DNA of 64,000 nt from assembly GCF_036227205.1 (NCBI RefSeq), contig NZ_CP109442.1:2728001-2792000 (forward strand), in the 5' to 3' direction. A model generated the notes under the pieces. The model was not told the DNA's origin. It saw only the letters and a program-made list of their open reading frames with translations, and made no database searches. Positions 1-8,074 of this stretch are shown here, piece by piece. Position 1 is the first letter of the stretch. Each line of letters begins with the position of its first letter. A program made the translations under genes and the position numbers. Origin of the DNA: Amycolatopsis sp. NBC_01480 (GTDB lineage Bacteria; Actinomycetota; Actinomycetes; Mycobacteriales; Pseudonocardiaceae).

Positions 1-323
1 ACCTGACCGTCCACGGCGACGTCCGCGAAATCCCCGGCTCGCTCGACGTCGCGCTGTACCGGATCGCGCAGGAAGCACTGACCAACGCGCTGCGCCACGG
101 CACCGGGCCGGTCGAGATCGAGCTGGACCGGCGGCGCACCGAGATCGTCCTGGCCGTCACCAACAAGGTGAGCGCGGCCCGACCGGACCGCGAAGGCGCC
201 CACCGCGGGCTCGCCGGGATCCGGCAGCGCGTGACGCTGTTCGGCGGCAAAGTGGAATACGGCCAGCTGCCCGAGGGGCCGCGCTGGCGCGTCCGGGCGA
301 GTTTTCCGCTGGAGGTGGCATGA
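1..323 (+). CDS. Sensor histidine kinase, C-terminal part (NarL/DegS type)
   Basis: This is the 3' end of a two-component sensor kinase cut by the left window edge. The 106 visible residues carry the N-box of the HATPase_c domain (RIAQEALTNALRHG) and, further on, the HRGLAGIRQRV stretch that corresponds to the glycine-rich G-box of HisKA_3-type kinases. The protein ends with TGA at 321-323. The sensor and phospho-acceptor His regions lie outside the window. It would autophosphorylate and pass phosphate to the response regulator that begins 70 bp downstream in the same direction. The signal sensed cannot be told. Confidence 0.9.
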   Translation, partial: LTVHGDVREIPGSLDVALYRIAQEALTNALRHGTGPVEIELDRRRTEIVLAVTNKVSAARPDREGAHRGLAGIRQRVTLFGGKVEYGQLPEGPRWRVRASFPLEVA

Positions 324-335
324 CAGCACAAGCTC

Positions 336-375
336 GTGAGTGTTCATGCCGGTTAGAACCGTCATTGCCACTCAC
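336..375. repeat. Imperfect copy of a 46-bp intergenic palindrome
   Basis: An inverted repeat built on GTGAGTGTTCATG...CACTCAC with the core GGTTAGAACC. It lies in the gap between the kinase and response regulator genes. It matches the cleaner copies at 4412-4457 and 20129-20174 but has substitutions in the right arm. Here it sits inside a co-directional operon, so a strong transcription stop is unlikely. Confidence 0.8.
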
Positions 376-393
376 AAGGCGAAGGGAGGCACC

Positions 394-1059
394 GTGATCC
401 GCGTCCTGCTCGCCGACGACCACGCGATGTTCCGCTCCGGCATGCGGGCCCTGCTGGACACCCAGCCGGACTTCGAGTGTGTGGGCGAGGCCGCCGACGG
501 GCGCGAAGCCGTCGCCGAAACCCAGCGCCTGCGCCCGGACGTCACAGTCCTCGACGTCCGCATGCCGCGCCTCGACGGGCTAGCCGCCACCGAAGCGATC
601 CTCAGCGCGCCCGGCAACGACACCCGCGTGCTCGTCCTGACCACCTACGACGCCGACGAGTACGTCTACCGCGCCCTTCGCGCCGGGGCGAGCGGCTTCC
701 TGCTGAAGAGCCTCTCGCCGGAGGAGCTGGTCGCCGCGATGCGCGTCGCGGCCAGGGGTGACGCGCTGATCGACCCTTCGGTGACGCGCCGGCTCGTCGA
801 GCACTTCGCCACCAGCCTCGAACCCCGCGCCGCCGAGCCGCCGGAGCTGACGCGGCTGACCTCACGGGAGCGCGAGGTGCTCCTGCTCATCGCGGACGCT
901 TGCAGCAACGCGGAGATCGCCCACCGGCTCCACGTCGGGGAGGAGACTGTGAAGACGCACGTCTCCCGCGTGCTCGCGAAGCTCGGCCTGCGCGACCGCG
1001 TGCACGCCGTCGTCTACGCGTACCAGAACGACCTCGTGACCCGCCCGAACCTGAAATGA
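394..1059 (+). CDS. LuxR/NarL-family response regulator
   Basis: A 221-residue response regulator. The receiver domain (about residues 1-120) has the acidic pair D8-D9, the phospho-acceptor D54 and the conserved Lys of the LLKSLSPEEL segment. A LuxR-type helix-turn-helix (about 155-215, with LTSREREVLLLIA and ETVKTHVSRVLAKL) binds DNA. I chose the GTG at 394 because GGGAGG lies 5 bases upstream. The upstream in-frame ATG falls inside the palindromic repeat and would add a tail unlike the family. It is the partner of the upstream kinase. The two small membrane protein genes that follow at once may be targets or co-transcribed partners. Confidence 0.93.
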   Translation: MIRVLLADDHAMFRSGMRALLDTQPDFECVGEAADGREAVAETQRLRPDVTVLDVRMPRLDGLAATEAILSAPGNDTRVLVLTTYDADEYVYRALRAGASGFLLKSLSPEELVAAMRVAARGDALIDPSVTRRLVEHFATSLEPRAAEPPELTRLTSREREVLLLIADACSNAEIAHRLHVGEETVKTHVSRVLAKLGLRDRVHAVVYAYQNDLVTRPNLK

Positions 1060-1066
1060 GGCACCG

Positions 1067-1273
1067 ATGAAGGCGCAACGCTGGATTTCGCTCGTCGCCG
1101 GGGTGATCCTGCTGCTGATCGGCGTTCTGTGGACGCTGCAGGGCTCCAACGTGATCACCGGCAGCGGCATGTCCGGGCAGAAGCTGTGGTTCCTGATCGG
1201 CTTGGTCGCGGCGGTCGTGGGGATCGTGCTCCTCGTGGCCGGCGCGCGACGGTCGCCGAAGAAGACGAGCTGA
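1067..1273 (+). CDS. Small two-helix membrane protein, first of a tandem pair
   Basis: A 68-residue protein with two hydrophobic helices (about residues 7-25 and 41-60) and a basic C-terminal tail. GAGG lies 5 bases before the ATG, 7 bp after the response regulator stop. It shares the pattern RWISL...LQG...GQKLWFLIGL with the next gene, so the two arose by tandem duplication. I do not recognise a named family. Its place in a two-component operon suggests an envelope-stress or sensing role, which is inference. Confidence 0.75.
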   Translation: MKAQRWISLVAGVILLLIGVLWTLQGSNVITGSGMSGQKLWFLIGLVAAVVGIVLLVAGARRSPKKTS

Positions 1274-1276
1274 CCC

Positions 1277-1480
1277 ATGGCCCGCTGGATCTCACTCGCC
1301 GTCGGGGTGGTCCTGCTGCTGGTGGGCGCCGTGTGGGTGCTGCAGGGCGCCGGCGTCGTCACCGGCAGCTTCATGACGGGCCAGAAGCTGTGGTTCCTGA
1401 TCGGGCTGGCCTCGTTCCTGGCCGGCGTGGTCGTGGTCGCGGCCACCACCCGGCGCTCGGCCAGGAAGAAGACCGACTGA
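1277..1480 (+). CDS. Small two-helix membrane protein, second of a tandem pair
   Basis: A 67-residue paralogue of the preceding protein with the same two-helix layout, the same central GQKLWFLIGL and a Lys/Arg-rich end. It starts 3 bp after the previous stop, so it is almost certainly co-transcribed. It ends just before the convergent DUF385 gene with a single base between stops, so there is no room for a separate terminator. Function unknown. Confidence 0.75.
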   Translation: MARWISLAVGVVLLLVGAVWVLQGAGVVTGSFMTGQKLWFLIGLASFLAGVVVVAATTRRSARKKTD

Positions 1481-1481
1481 T

Positions 1482-1928
1482 TCAGGCCGGCAGGATCTCG
1501 AACACCGGGTAGCCCGGGGCGATGTCACGCAGCTTCGCCTCGGGCGCGTCGGCGTCCACGCCGTCGAAGAAGACGCCGACCTCGAACTTCCAACGCTTCA
1601 GGTACGGGCGCAGCACGGCGGGCTTCTCGTCGTCGGGCAGCTCGCGGTAGGTGAACGCCTGCACCCGGTTCCCGACCCGCAGCTGCCCCTCGCCGGCCAC
1701 CCGCAGGTTGCGCACCCACTGCGTCTCCCCGCGCGGCGCGACCAGGAACTGCTTGCCCTCGAACGGCAGCAGGTTCACCGGCACCTCGCGGACCTCGCCG
1801 CTCTTGCGGCCGCGGACCATCAGCACGCGGCTGCCCCAGACGCTGACACCGAGCTTGGTCAGCTGCTGCACCAGCTTGTTGGACATCCGGGTCGCCAGTC
1901 CGGGTTCGAGGTAACGGGTCGCGGTCAT
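1482..1928 (-). CDS. DUF385 / deazaflavin-dependent nitroreductase-family protein
   Basis: A 148-residue protein of the DUF385 family (F420/FMN-binding split beta-barrel, Ddn-like). Supporting segments are VRGRKSGEVREVPVNLL, FLVAPRGETQWVRNLR and the C-terminal APGYPVFEI. Members are small F420H2-dependent reductases or related proteins; the substrate cannot be predicted. The start MTATRYLEPG has GGGAG about 6 bases upstream. A longer reading frame exists but runs through the operators and the neighbouring gene. It is transcribed away from the TetR gene at 2055. Confidence 0.85.
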   Translation of the reverse strand: MTATRYLEPGLATRMSNKLVQQLTKLGVSVWGSRVLMVRGRKSGEVREVPVNLLPFEGKQFLVAPRGETQWVRNLRVAGEGQLRVGNRVQAFTYRELPDDEKPAVLRPYLKRWKFEVGVFFDGVDADAPEAKLRDIAPGYPVFEILPA

Positions 1929-1949
1929 CGGGGACTCCCTCAGTTGGTG

Positions 1950-2014
1950 AGAGCAGTGCTCTCGGTTGAGATCAGTGAACACCGGCTCGTCGGCTGAGTC
2001 AAGAGCAGTGCTCT
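1950..2014. promoter_or_regulatory. Twin TetR-type operators
   Basis: Two identical 13-bp palindromes, AGAGCAGTGCTCT, lie at 1950-1962 and 2002-2014 in the gap between the divergent DUF385 and TetR genes. Their centres are 52 bp apart, about five helical turns. Identical dyads between a TetR gene and a divergent target are the classic layout of an autoregulated TetR switch. Confidence 0.8.
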
Positions 2015-2054
2015 CTATTTGGTGCATCGATCTCGTCCTGGCACACTGTGGACC

Positions 2055-2732
2055 ATGGCCGCCATCCGCAACGCCCGTGAACGGGCCCGTGCCGAGCTGA
2101 CCCAGGAGATCAAGGACGAGGCCCGCCGGCAGCTGGGCGAGGTCGGCCCGCACGGGCTGTCGCTCCGTGCCGTCGCACGGGAGCTGGGCATGGTTTCCTC
2201 GGCGCTGTACCGATATTTCCCGAGCCGCGACCGGCTGCTGACCGATCTGATCATCGACGCGTACAACGCCGTTGGCGAAGCTGCCGAGTCCGCCGACCCC
2301 GGCCACGGCGAGCACCGCGCGCGCTGGCGTTCGATCTGGCAGGCGACGCGCACGTGGGCTAAAGCACACCCGCACGAGTACACGTTGATCTACGGCTCAC
2401 CGGTCCCCGGTTACCAGGCGCCGCCGGACACCGTGGCGCCCGCGAGCCGCGTCGCGCTGGCGCTGGTCGCCGTGCTGGCCGACGCCGAGCCGCACGAGCC
2501 CGCGGTCACCTCCCCGATGCCCGCGGCGCTGCGGAAACAGGCGGAGACGCTGGGCACGGGACTGGGCGTGGACCTGTCGGCGGAGACCGGGACCCGGCTG
2601 GTGGCCGCGTGGACGCTGCTCTTCGGCGCGATCAGTTTCGAGCTGTTCGGCCACTACGTCGGCAGCGTCAGCCCGGCTGACGCCTACTTCGAGCACTTGA
2701 TCGGTCAGATGGCCGACTTCGTGGGGCTCTGA
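2055..2732 (+). CDS. TetR-family transcriptional regulator
   Basis: A 225-residue TetR regulator. The N-terminal helix-turn-helix spans about residues 18-60 (GLSLRAVARELGMVSSALYRYFPSR in pieces). The C-terminal ligand domain contains a TetR_C-like WTLLFGAISFELFGHYVG segment. I chose the ATG at 2055, which gives a normal N-terminus; an ATG 36 bp upstream is possible. It probably represses itself and the divergent DUF385 gene through the twin 13-bp sites. The ligand is unknown. Confidence 0.9.
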   Translation: MAAIRNARERARAELTQEIKDEARRQLGEVGPHGLSLRAVARELGMVSSALYRYFPSRDRLLTDLIIDAYNAVGEAAESADPGHGEHRARWRSIWQATRTWAKAHPHEYTLIYGSPVPGYQAPPDTVAPASRVALALVAVLADAEPHEPAVTSPMPAALRKQAETLGTGLGVDLSAETGTRLVAAWTLLFGAISFELFGHYVGSVSPADAYFEHLIGQMADFVGL

Positions 2733-2743
2733 GGAAAACCGGG

Positions 2744-2762
2744 TACGTTCGCCGGGAACGTA
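2744..2762. promoter_or_regulatory. Inverted repeat upstream of the acyl-CoA dehydrogenase gene
   Basis: TACGTTC, 5 bases, then GAACGTA form a perfect dyad in the 154-bp gap before the 3-hydroxyacyl-CoA dehydrogenase gene. Size and position fit an operator for a fatty-acid-responsive repressor. The arms are short for a terminator of the tetR gene. Confidence 0.45.
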
Positions 2763-2886
2763 ACTGTGCTGTTCGCTGCTAATCCGACTACAGTCACGGC
2801 GGAAACGGGTCCTTGCAAGCAGATCGGCTGCGGACCGTATCCGCCTACTTCCGGTCGGATCAGCAGCGCGGGAAGGCGGGTTCGAC

Positions 2887-4407
2887 GTGACGGGATGGGC
2901 CGGGCGGGTCGGCAGGATCCGGGTGATCGGGACCGGGGTGATGGGGCGCGGCATCGTCCAGCTGGCCGCGACCGGCGGGGTCACCGTCGAGCTGGCGGAC
3001 GTCCGGGCCGACGCCGTGCAGGCGGCGATCGAGTACGTCAGCGGGATGCTCGACCGGCTCGAGTCGAAGGGCAAGCTGACCGCCGAGCAAGCCAGTGCCG
3101 CCAAGGACCGGCTGGTGCCCGTGGACGCGCCGGCCGCCCCCGCCGAAGGCGTGGACCTGGTGATCGAAGCCGTCCGCGAAGACCTCGAGACCAAGCGCGC
3201 CCTGTTCGCCGAACTGGAGCGGGTCTGCGCGCCGGAGACGGTGTTCGCCACCAACACCAGTTCCCTGTCCGTCACCGAGATCGCGGCCGGACTGGCCGAG
3301 CCGGCGCGGATGATCGGGCTGCACTTCTTCAACCCGGTCCCGCTGATGCGGCTGGTCGAGGTCGTGCCGGGAGTGCGCACGCACGCGTGGCTGCCCGGCG
3401 AAGCGCTCGAGCTGGTCCGCGGCTGGGGTCACGAACCGGTGCTGGCCCGTGACGCGCCGGGCTTCCTGGTCAACCACGCCGGGCGCGGGCTGAACACCGA
3501 GGCGCTGCAGATCCTGTCGGAATCGCTCGCCGAGCCGGCGGACGTCGACCGCATCGCGCGGGACGTGCTGGGGCTGAAGCTGGGGCCGTTCGAGCTGCTG
3601 GACCTGACCGGGCTGGACGTCTCGCACGCCGTGCTGGAGAGCATCTGGAGCGGCTTCCACTCCGAGCCGCGGCTGCGGCCTTCGTGGCTGACGCGGCCGA
3701 GGGTGGCGGCCGGGCTGTTCGGCCGCAAGAACGGCGAGGGCTTTTACCGTTACGTGGACGGGAAACAGGAGGTCCCGGCGGAGCCCGCCGCGCCGCCGGT
3801 GCCGGACATCCCGGTGTTCACTTCGGACGAGCGATTGGGTCGGCTGCTGGCCGCGGCCGGGGTCCAGGTCGTCTCCGACGCCTACCCGGATGCCGTGCTG
3901 CTGCTGACCTTGCGCGGTGAGTCCACTGTGGAGGCTGCCGCGCGCGAGGGTCTTCCCGCCGACCGAGTGTGCGGTGTGGACGCACTCGGCGCGTACGAAC
4001 GCCGCTTCACCCTGTCCGTCCACCCCGGACTGGACCCGGCCGCGGGACGCGCCGCGTGGGGCGCACTGGCCGGGACCGGGCTGCCGGTGACCATCGTGCG
4101 TGACGGGCCCGCGCCCATCGCCCAGCGGCTGCTGGCCTCGATCGTCAACACCGCCTGCTACATCGCCGACCAGGGCCTCGCCGCGCCCGCGGACATCGAC
4201 ACCGCCGTCCGCCTCGGCCTCGGCTACCCGCGCGGCCCGCTGGAGTGGGGCGACCTGGTCGGCCCGGACAAGCTGCTGCGCGTCCTCACCGGACTCGCCG
4301 AGTCCACCGGGGACCCGCGCTACCGGCCGAGCGGGTGGCTGACCGAGCGGGTGGCCCTCGGCCTGCCGCTGACCGCCACCGGCACCCGGCCGGCCGACCT
4401 GCACTGA
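2887..4407 (+). CDS. 3-hydroxyacyl-CoA dehydrogenase
   Basis: A 506-residue NAD-dependent 3-hydroxyacyl-CoA dehydrogenase that oxidises 3-hydroxyacyl-CoA to 3-ketoacyl-CoA. The Rossmann domain has GTGVMG at residues 15-20. NTSSLSVTEIA and the catalytic GLHFFNPVPLMRLVEVV follow, then a first C-terminal 3HCDH domain with GFLVNHAGRGLNTEAL. A second, partly repeated 3HCDH domain ends the protein (LGLGYPRGPLEWGD). The double C-terminal layout and length match PaaH/PaaC-type enzymes (3-hydroxyadipyl-CoA or 3-hydroxybutyryl-CoA dehydrogenases). No other beta-oxidation gene is adjacent, so the physiological substrate is open. Start GTG 2887. Confidence 0.9.
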   Translation: MTGWAGRVGRIRVIGTGVMGRGIVQLAATGGVTVELADVRADAVQAAIEYVSGMLDRLESKGKLTAEQASAAKDRLVPVDAPAAPAEGVDLVIEAVREDLETKRALFAELERVCAPETVFATNTSSLSVTEIAAGLAEPARMIGLHFFNPVPLMRLVEVVPGVRTHAWLPGEALELVRGWGHEPVLARDAPGFLVNHAGRGLNTEALQILSESLAEPADVDRIARDVLGLKLGPFELLDLTGLDVSHAVLESIWSGFHSEPRLRPSWLTRPRVAAGLFGRKNGEGFYRYVDGKQEVPAEPAAPPVPDIPVFTSDERLGRLLAAAGVQVVSDAYPDAVLLLTLRGESTVEAAAREGLPADRVCGVDALGAYERRFTLSVHPGLDPAAGRAAWGALAGTGLPVTIVRDGPAPIAQRLLASIVNTACYIADQGLAAPADIDTAVRLGLGYPRGPLEWGDLVGPDKLLRVLTGLAESTGDPRYRPSGWLTERVALGLPLTATGTRPADLH

Positions 4408-4411
4408 AAAG

Positions 4412-4457
4412 CTCGTGAGTGTTCATGACGGTTAGAACCGTCATAAACACTCACGAG
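4412..4457. repeat. 46-bp intergenic palindrome
   Basis: Nearly perfect inverted repeat: arms begin CTCGTGAGTGTT and end AACACTCACGAG around the core ACGGTTAGAACCGT. It sits between the convergent dehydrogenase and L,D-transpeptidase genes, 5 bp from each stop, and could fold into a bidirectional terminator hairpin. It belongs to the same family as the elements at 336 and 20129. Confidence 0.85.
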
Positions 4458-4461
4458 TCCT

Positions 4462-5046
4462 CTACTTGACGACCTGAACCTCGTCGCCCTTCTCCAGCGT
4501 GTTAAAAAACTTCAGCGACGAGGTCTGGGAAAGGTGCACGCAGCCGTTCGAGTACTTGCTCAGCGAGCCCTCGTGGAACGCGACGCCCGGGTAGAAGAAC
4601 ACCGAGTTCGGCATCGGCGCGTTGTCGAACTCGCGGCTGAGGTGCATCTTCTCCTTGGACAGCACCTTCCACGTGCCGAGCGGGGTGGTGCTGCCTGCCT
4701 TGCCGGGCATGGTCTTCACCGGGCCGTAGGTGATCTGGCCGTTGTCGAGCAGCCAGGCCTGGTGGCTCGAAAGGTCCACACACGCCTTCGCGGTGATGGT
4801 GCACGGGACGCCCGGCGCCATCTCCTTCTTCTCCGCGACCGGCTTCTCCTTGACCGGGACGGAGGCCGGCGCGTCCGAAGCGGCCGGCGCGCTCCGGTCC
4901 GCCGGCTGCGCGGCCGGCGAGGTGACCGGAATGTCCAATGTGGAGGGGAGTGCGGTCCCCGTCGTCGCACCGGCCGCGGAGCAGGCGCTCATCAGCGCGG
5001 CAGCGGCCACAGTGGACAGACCGATCAGAATCTTCTTGACCCGCAC
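4462..5046 (-). CDS. L,D-transpeptidase lipoprotein (YkuD), Asn variant
   Basis: A 194-residue secreted lipoprotein with a signal peptide ending in the lipobox LMSAC, a low-complexity Ala/Pro linker and a C-terminal YkuD domain. Such enzymes form 3-3 cross-links in peptidoglycan. The catalytic region reads FHEGSLSKYSNGCVHLS, so Asn replaces the usual His before the Gly-Cys pair (SHGC in the family); the nucleophile Cys is kept. GTG start with GGGGG upstream. It is a paralogue of the lipoprotein at 8075-8707, which has the standard SHGC. Whether the Asn lowers activity is unknown. Confidence 0.88.
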   Translation of the reverse strand: MRVKKILIGLSTVAAAALMSACSAAGATTGTALPSTLDIPVTSPAAQPADRSAPAASDAPASVPVKEKPVAEKKEMAPGVPCTITAKACVDLSSHQAWLLDNGQITYGPVKTMPGKAGSTTPLGTWKVLSKEKMHLSREFDNAPMPNSVFFYPGVAFHEGSLSKYSNGCVHLSQTSSLKFFNTLEKGDEVQVVK

Positions 5047-5163
5047 GACTACCCCCGCAAGCTCGGTTTTGCTTTACGGGGAATGAGACGTGCCAGGCCG
5101 GGCGGAGGTTGACCTCGCGGAAGCGGCGAACATCACCGCAACCTCAGCCCGGCCCGCGCGTCT

Positions 5164-7974
5164 TCACCAGTGGCGGTCGACGGCCCCGCCGGCGAGCGTG
5201 TACACGATGTACCCGCCCTGGAAATCACTGCGGAATCCGCCGCCGGAGATCGCGTACTCGTCCGAGATCGGCAATCCCAGGTATGACCGCTCCCAGCCGA
5301 GCGCGGCCCAGCGGTTCCGGATCTCGCCCTGCACGTTGTGCGCGCCCGTGGCCGAGCTCCAGTAGATCGAGCCGTTCTTGGTGAAGTGGTTGTACCGCGC
5401 TCCGCCGCCCGGAGTCGCGAGCTCGTCCGTGGTCGGGTAGCCCATCCCGCGCTCGTAGCCGAACGCGGCCCACTTCCGCTTGATCTCGCCGCCGATCTGG
5501 TGCGCGCCGGTCGACGGCGTCCAGTAGATCGAGCTGCCACCGCTGAAGTGGTTGAACCGCCCGACGCCGTCGGGAGCCACGGTCTCGTCGGTGATCGGGT
5601 AGCCGAGGCCCCGTTCGTAGCCGAAGTCCGCCCACTTCTGCCGGATCGCGCCGCCGATCTGGTGCGCCCCGGTCGAGGACGTCCAATAGATCGAGCTGCC
5701 GCCGGCGAAGTGGTTGTAGCGCCCCACTCCGTCCGGCGTCGCCGTCTCGTCGATGAGCGGCGGCCCGAACTTCTGGTGCCCGCCGGTCGCCAGGTAATCG
5801 GCGAGGATCTGGCCGCCGACCTCGTGCACGCCGGTCTGCGCCGACCAGTAGAGCCGGCCGTTCGCGTACGGCCGCAGGTGCACGAGCCCGTCGACGACCT
5901 CAGGCCCGGTAGCGGCCCCGAGCGATGTGCGCAACGCGGGCTCGGCGGCGTACCGCTGGTCGATCGCGGACACGTAGTTCGCGGTCAGCGTCTGGTCAGT
6001 GGTGCCGACGGTGATCGACCACGACGTCGTCGTCGGACCGCCCTGCCAGCCGGCGAACTTCGACGCGCCGTCGCTGCCCAGGGTTGAAGCGGTCACGTCG
6101 AACTTCGCGCCCTCGGCGACCATCGCGGTGCTGACACCGCCCTCGCTCGGGATGCTCAACGCGGCCGGCTGCGTGCTCACGAGCGTGAGCCGGTGCTGCC
6201 GCGGCAACGCGACGTACGTACTGCTCGCCTGTACACCCGCGCTGTCGGTCACCGTCGCGGTGAACTCCATGCGCGAGTCGGTGTGGTCGGTGAACGGCAC
6301 GGTCAGCGACGGCCCGGTCGCGCCGTCGCCCGGATGCACGTGGCAGGCGCCGAGGTCCGGGCAGTGCCGGATCAGCGATGTCCACGTGACGGGCAGGGCG
6401 CCGTCCTCGGTGTCGGTGGCCGTCGCGGAGAGCGAGATGGGCTCGCCGACGGCGAAGTCCGCCTGGCCCGGAGGCGTCAGCGTGACCGTCGGCGAGTGGT
6501 TGCCCGGCGCGACCGCGACGGTGGTGGTTCCCTTGGCGCCCAACGGGTCCTGGACGGTGAGGGTCGCGGTGAACTGCGTGCCCGCGGCGTACTGGTGGCT
6601 CGCCTTCACGCCGGTCCCCGTGGTGCCGTCGCCGAAGTCCCAGGCGTAGCTGATCGGGTCGCTGTCGAAGTCGTACGAGCCGCTGCCGTCGAAGGTGACG
6701 GTGCGGGTGTCCGGGTCGGTCGACGAGGTCGCCACCGCGACCGGCGCGGAGTTGTTCGTCGAGTAGCTCAGCCTCCGCAGCAGGCCCGAGTTGAGGTCGC
6801 TGAACACGATGTCGCCGTTGGGGGCCGAGGAGATGCGCGTGACCCCGCCGATGTTCGAGAACGGCGGCGGGTTCTGCGGCGACTGCGTGAGCTTGCCCTG
6901 CGCGTCGTACTTCAGGGTCCACATCTTCTGGCCGGCGTAGTCGCCGAAGAAGTACGCGCCCTGGTACGCCGCCGGATACGTCGTTCCACTGTAGACAATC
7001 CCGCCGGTGACGCTGTTGCCCTGCGCCGGCCCGGTGCCGTGCTGGTGCTCCCACAGCGGCGGGGTGTTCACCACCGACGCGCACCGCGCGTCGACCGAGT
7101 AGCCGGGCGTCGGGTGGTTGCCCTCCCAGCACGGCCACGCCAGGTTAGCCCCGGGCTGCACGACGTCGACCTCTTCCCAGGTGTACCAGCCGACGTCGCC
7201 GACCACCGGCAGGCCGCTCTTCGGGTCGAGCGTGAAGCGGAACGGGTTGCGGAAGCCGCTCGCGAACACCTTGGAGCGCACGGAATCCGGCGCGGCGGCG
7301 TTGTAGTACGGGTTCCCGGGCACCGCCTTGCCGTCCGCGGTGAGGTGCAGGATCTTGCCGTACGGCGAGTCCAGGTCCTGCGCGGCGAAGGCGACCTCGT
7401 TGGTCTTGCCCGCGTCGCCGTTGTCGCCGATCGAGTACCAGAGCGTGCCGTCGGCCGCGGGGATCACGGTGTCGACGCCGTGGATGTACCACTGGCTGCC
7501 CGGCACGTCGAAGATCACCTGCTCCTCGGCGAGCCCGGCCGGGTGCCCGGCCTGGTCGAGGGTCACGGTGAAGCGGGCGGCGCGCTGGATGTAGGCGCCG
7601 TTGCCCGTGCTGACCGAGCGGTTCAGGTAGATGTGGTGCGTGGTGGCGTAGTCCGGGGCCAGCGCGATGCTGGTGAGCCCGATGTCGCCCTGCGATTCGA
7701 CGTTGAAGGTCGCGATCTGCACCGGCGTGCCGGTGCCGTTCGGCGGCACCCAGTTGACGATGCCGGACTTGCCGAGCGCCAGCACGCTGTCGTCCGGCAG
7801 CCAGGCGAAGTCGGTGAACTGGTAGGCCGCCAGCCCCGTCGGGATGTCCCGCAGGACGAACCCCGGTGGCAGCGTCGGCGCCCCCGCGGCGACGGCCGGC
7901 GTGGCCAGCACAGGCGCCAGCGCAACGGCCGTCATCGCGGCCACCAACAACGTACGAAACTTTGCCCAGGCCAT
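5164..7974 (-). CDS. Secreted GSDH/PQQ-type beta-propeller with PKD and LGFP repeats
   Basis: A 936-residue exported protein. Residues 1-29 are a Sec signal peptide ending AVAA. About 30-400 is a glucose/sorbosone-dehydrogenase-type beta-propeller (IHGVDTVIPAADGTLWYSIGDNG in pieces, RNPFRFTLDP, VGDVGWYTWEEVD). About 415-490 is a PKD domain (DFGDGTTGTG), followed by a further Ig-like region. The C-terminal 250 residues are at least four LGFP repeats (GAHQIGG...YNHF...GSIYWS units of about 50 residues). LGFP repeats are thought to bind the actinobacterial cell wall. PQQ dependence and substrate are family inferences. It lies between two L,D-transpeptidase genes on the same strand. ATG 7974 has AAGGGGG upstream. 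Confidence 0.88.
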   Translation of the reverse strand: MAWAKFRTLLVAAMTAVALAPVLATPAVAAGAPTLPPGFVLRDIPTGLAAYQFTDFAWLPDDSVLALGKSGIVNWVPPNGTGTPVQIATFNVESQGDIGLTSIALAPDYATTHHIYLNRSVSTGNGAYIQRAARFTVTLDQAGHPAGLAEEQVIFDVPGSQWYIHGVDTVIPAADGTLWYSIGDNGDAGKTNEVAFAAQDLDSPYGKILHLTADGKAVPGNPYYNAAAPDSVRSKVFASGFRNPFRFTLDPKSGLPVVGDVGWYTWEEVDVVQPGANLAWPCWEGNHPTPGYSVDARCASVVNTPPLWEHQHGTGPAQGNSVTGGIVYSGTTYPAAYQGAYFFGDYAGQKMWTLKYDAQGKLTQSPQNPPPFSNIGGVTRISSAPNGDIVFSDLNSGLLRRLSYSTNNSAPVAVATSSTDPDTRTVTFDGSGSYDFDSDPISYAWDFGDGTTGTGVKASHQYAAGTQFTATLTVQDPLGAKGTTTVAVAPGNHSPTVTLTPPGQADFAVGEPISLSATATDTEDGALPVTWTSLIRHCPDLGACHVHPGDGATGPSLTVPFTDHTDSRMEFTATVTDSAGVQASSTYVALPRQHRLTLVSTQPAALSIPSEGGVSTAMVAEGAKFDVTASTLGSDGASKFAGWQGGPTTTSWSITVGTTDQTLTANYVSAIDQRYAAEPALRTSLGAATGPEVVDGLVHLRPYANGRLYWSAQTGVHEVGGQILADYLATGGHQKFGPPLIDETATPDGVGRYNHFAGGSSIYWTSSTGAHQIGGAIRQKWADFGYERGLGYPITDETVAPDGVGRFNHFSGGSSIYWTPSTGAHQIGGEIKRKWAAFGYERGMGYPTTDELATPGGGARYNHFTKNGSIYWSSATGAHNVQGEIRNRWAALGWERSYLGLPISDEYAISGGGFRSDFQGGYIVYTLAGGAVDRHW

Positions 7975-8074
7975 CGATTGGCCCCCTTCCCCAAGTGATC
8001 GCTTGTCGCCTGGGGAAGGCCAACCGTTGCCACGATCGGGTGATATTTACCCGAACGTGACACTAAGCGTAGGT

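Noticed and set aside
5338..7998. Long plus-strand frames opposite the sugar dehydrogenase gene
   Set aside because: Arg-rich antisense shadows caused by G+C-rich third positions; no domains or starts.
7975..8074. Riboswitch before the LGFP protein gene
   Set aside because: The 100-bp gap has a short CCCCTTCCCC/GGGGAAGG pairing but no recognisable riboswitch core.
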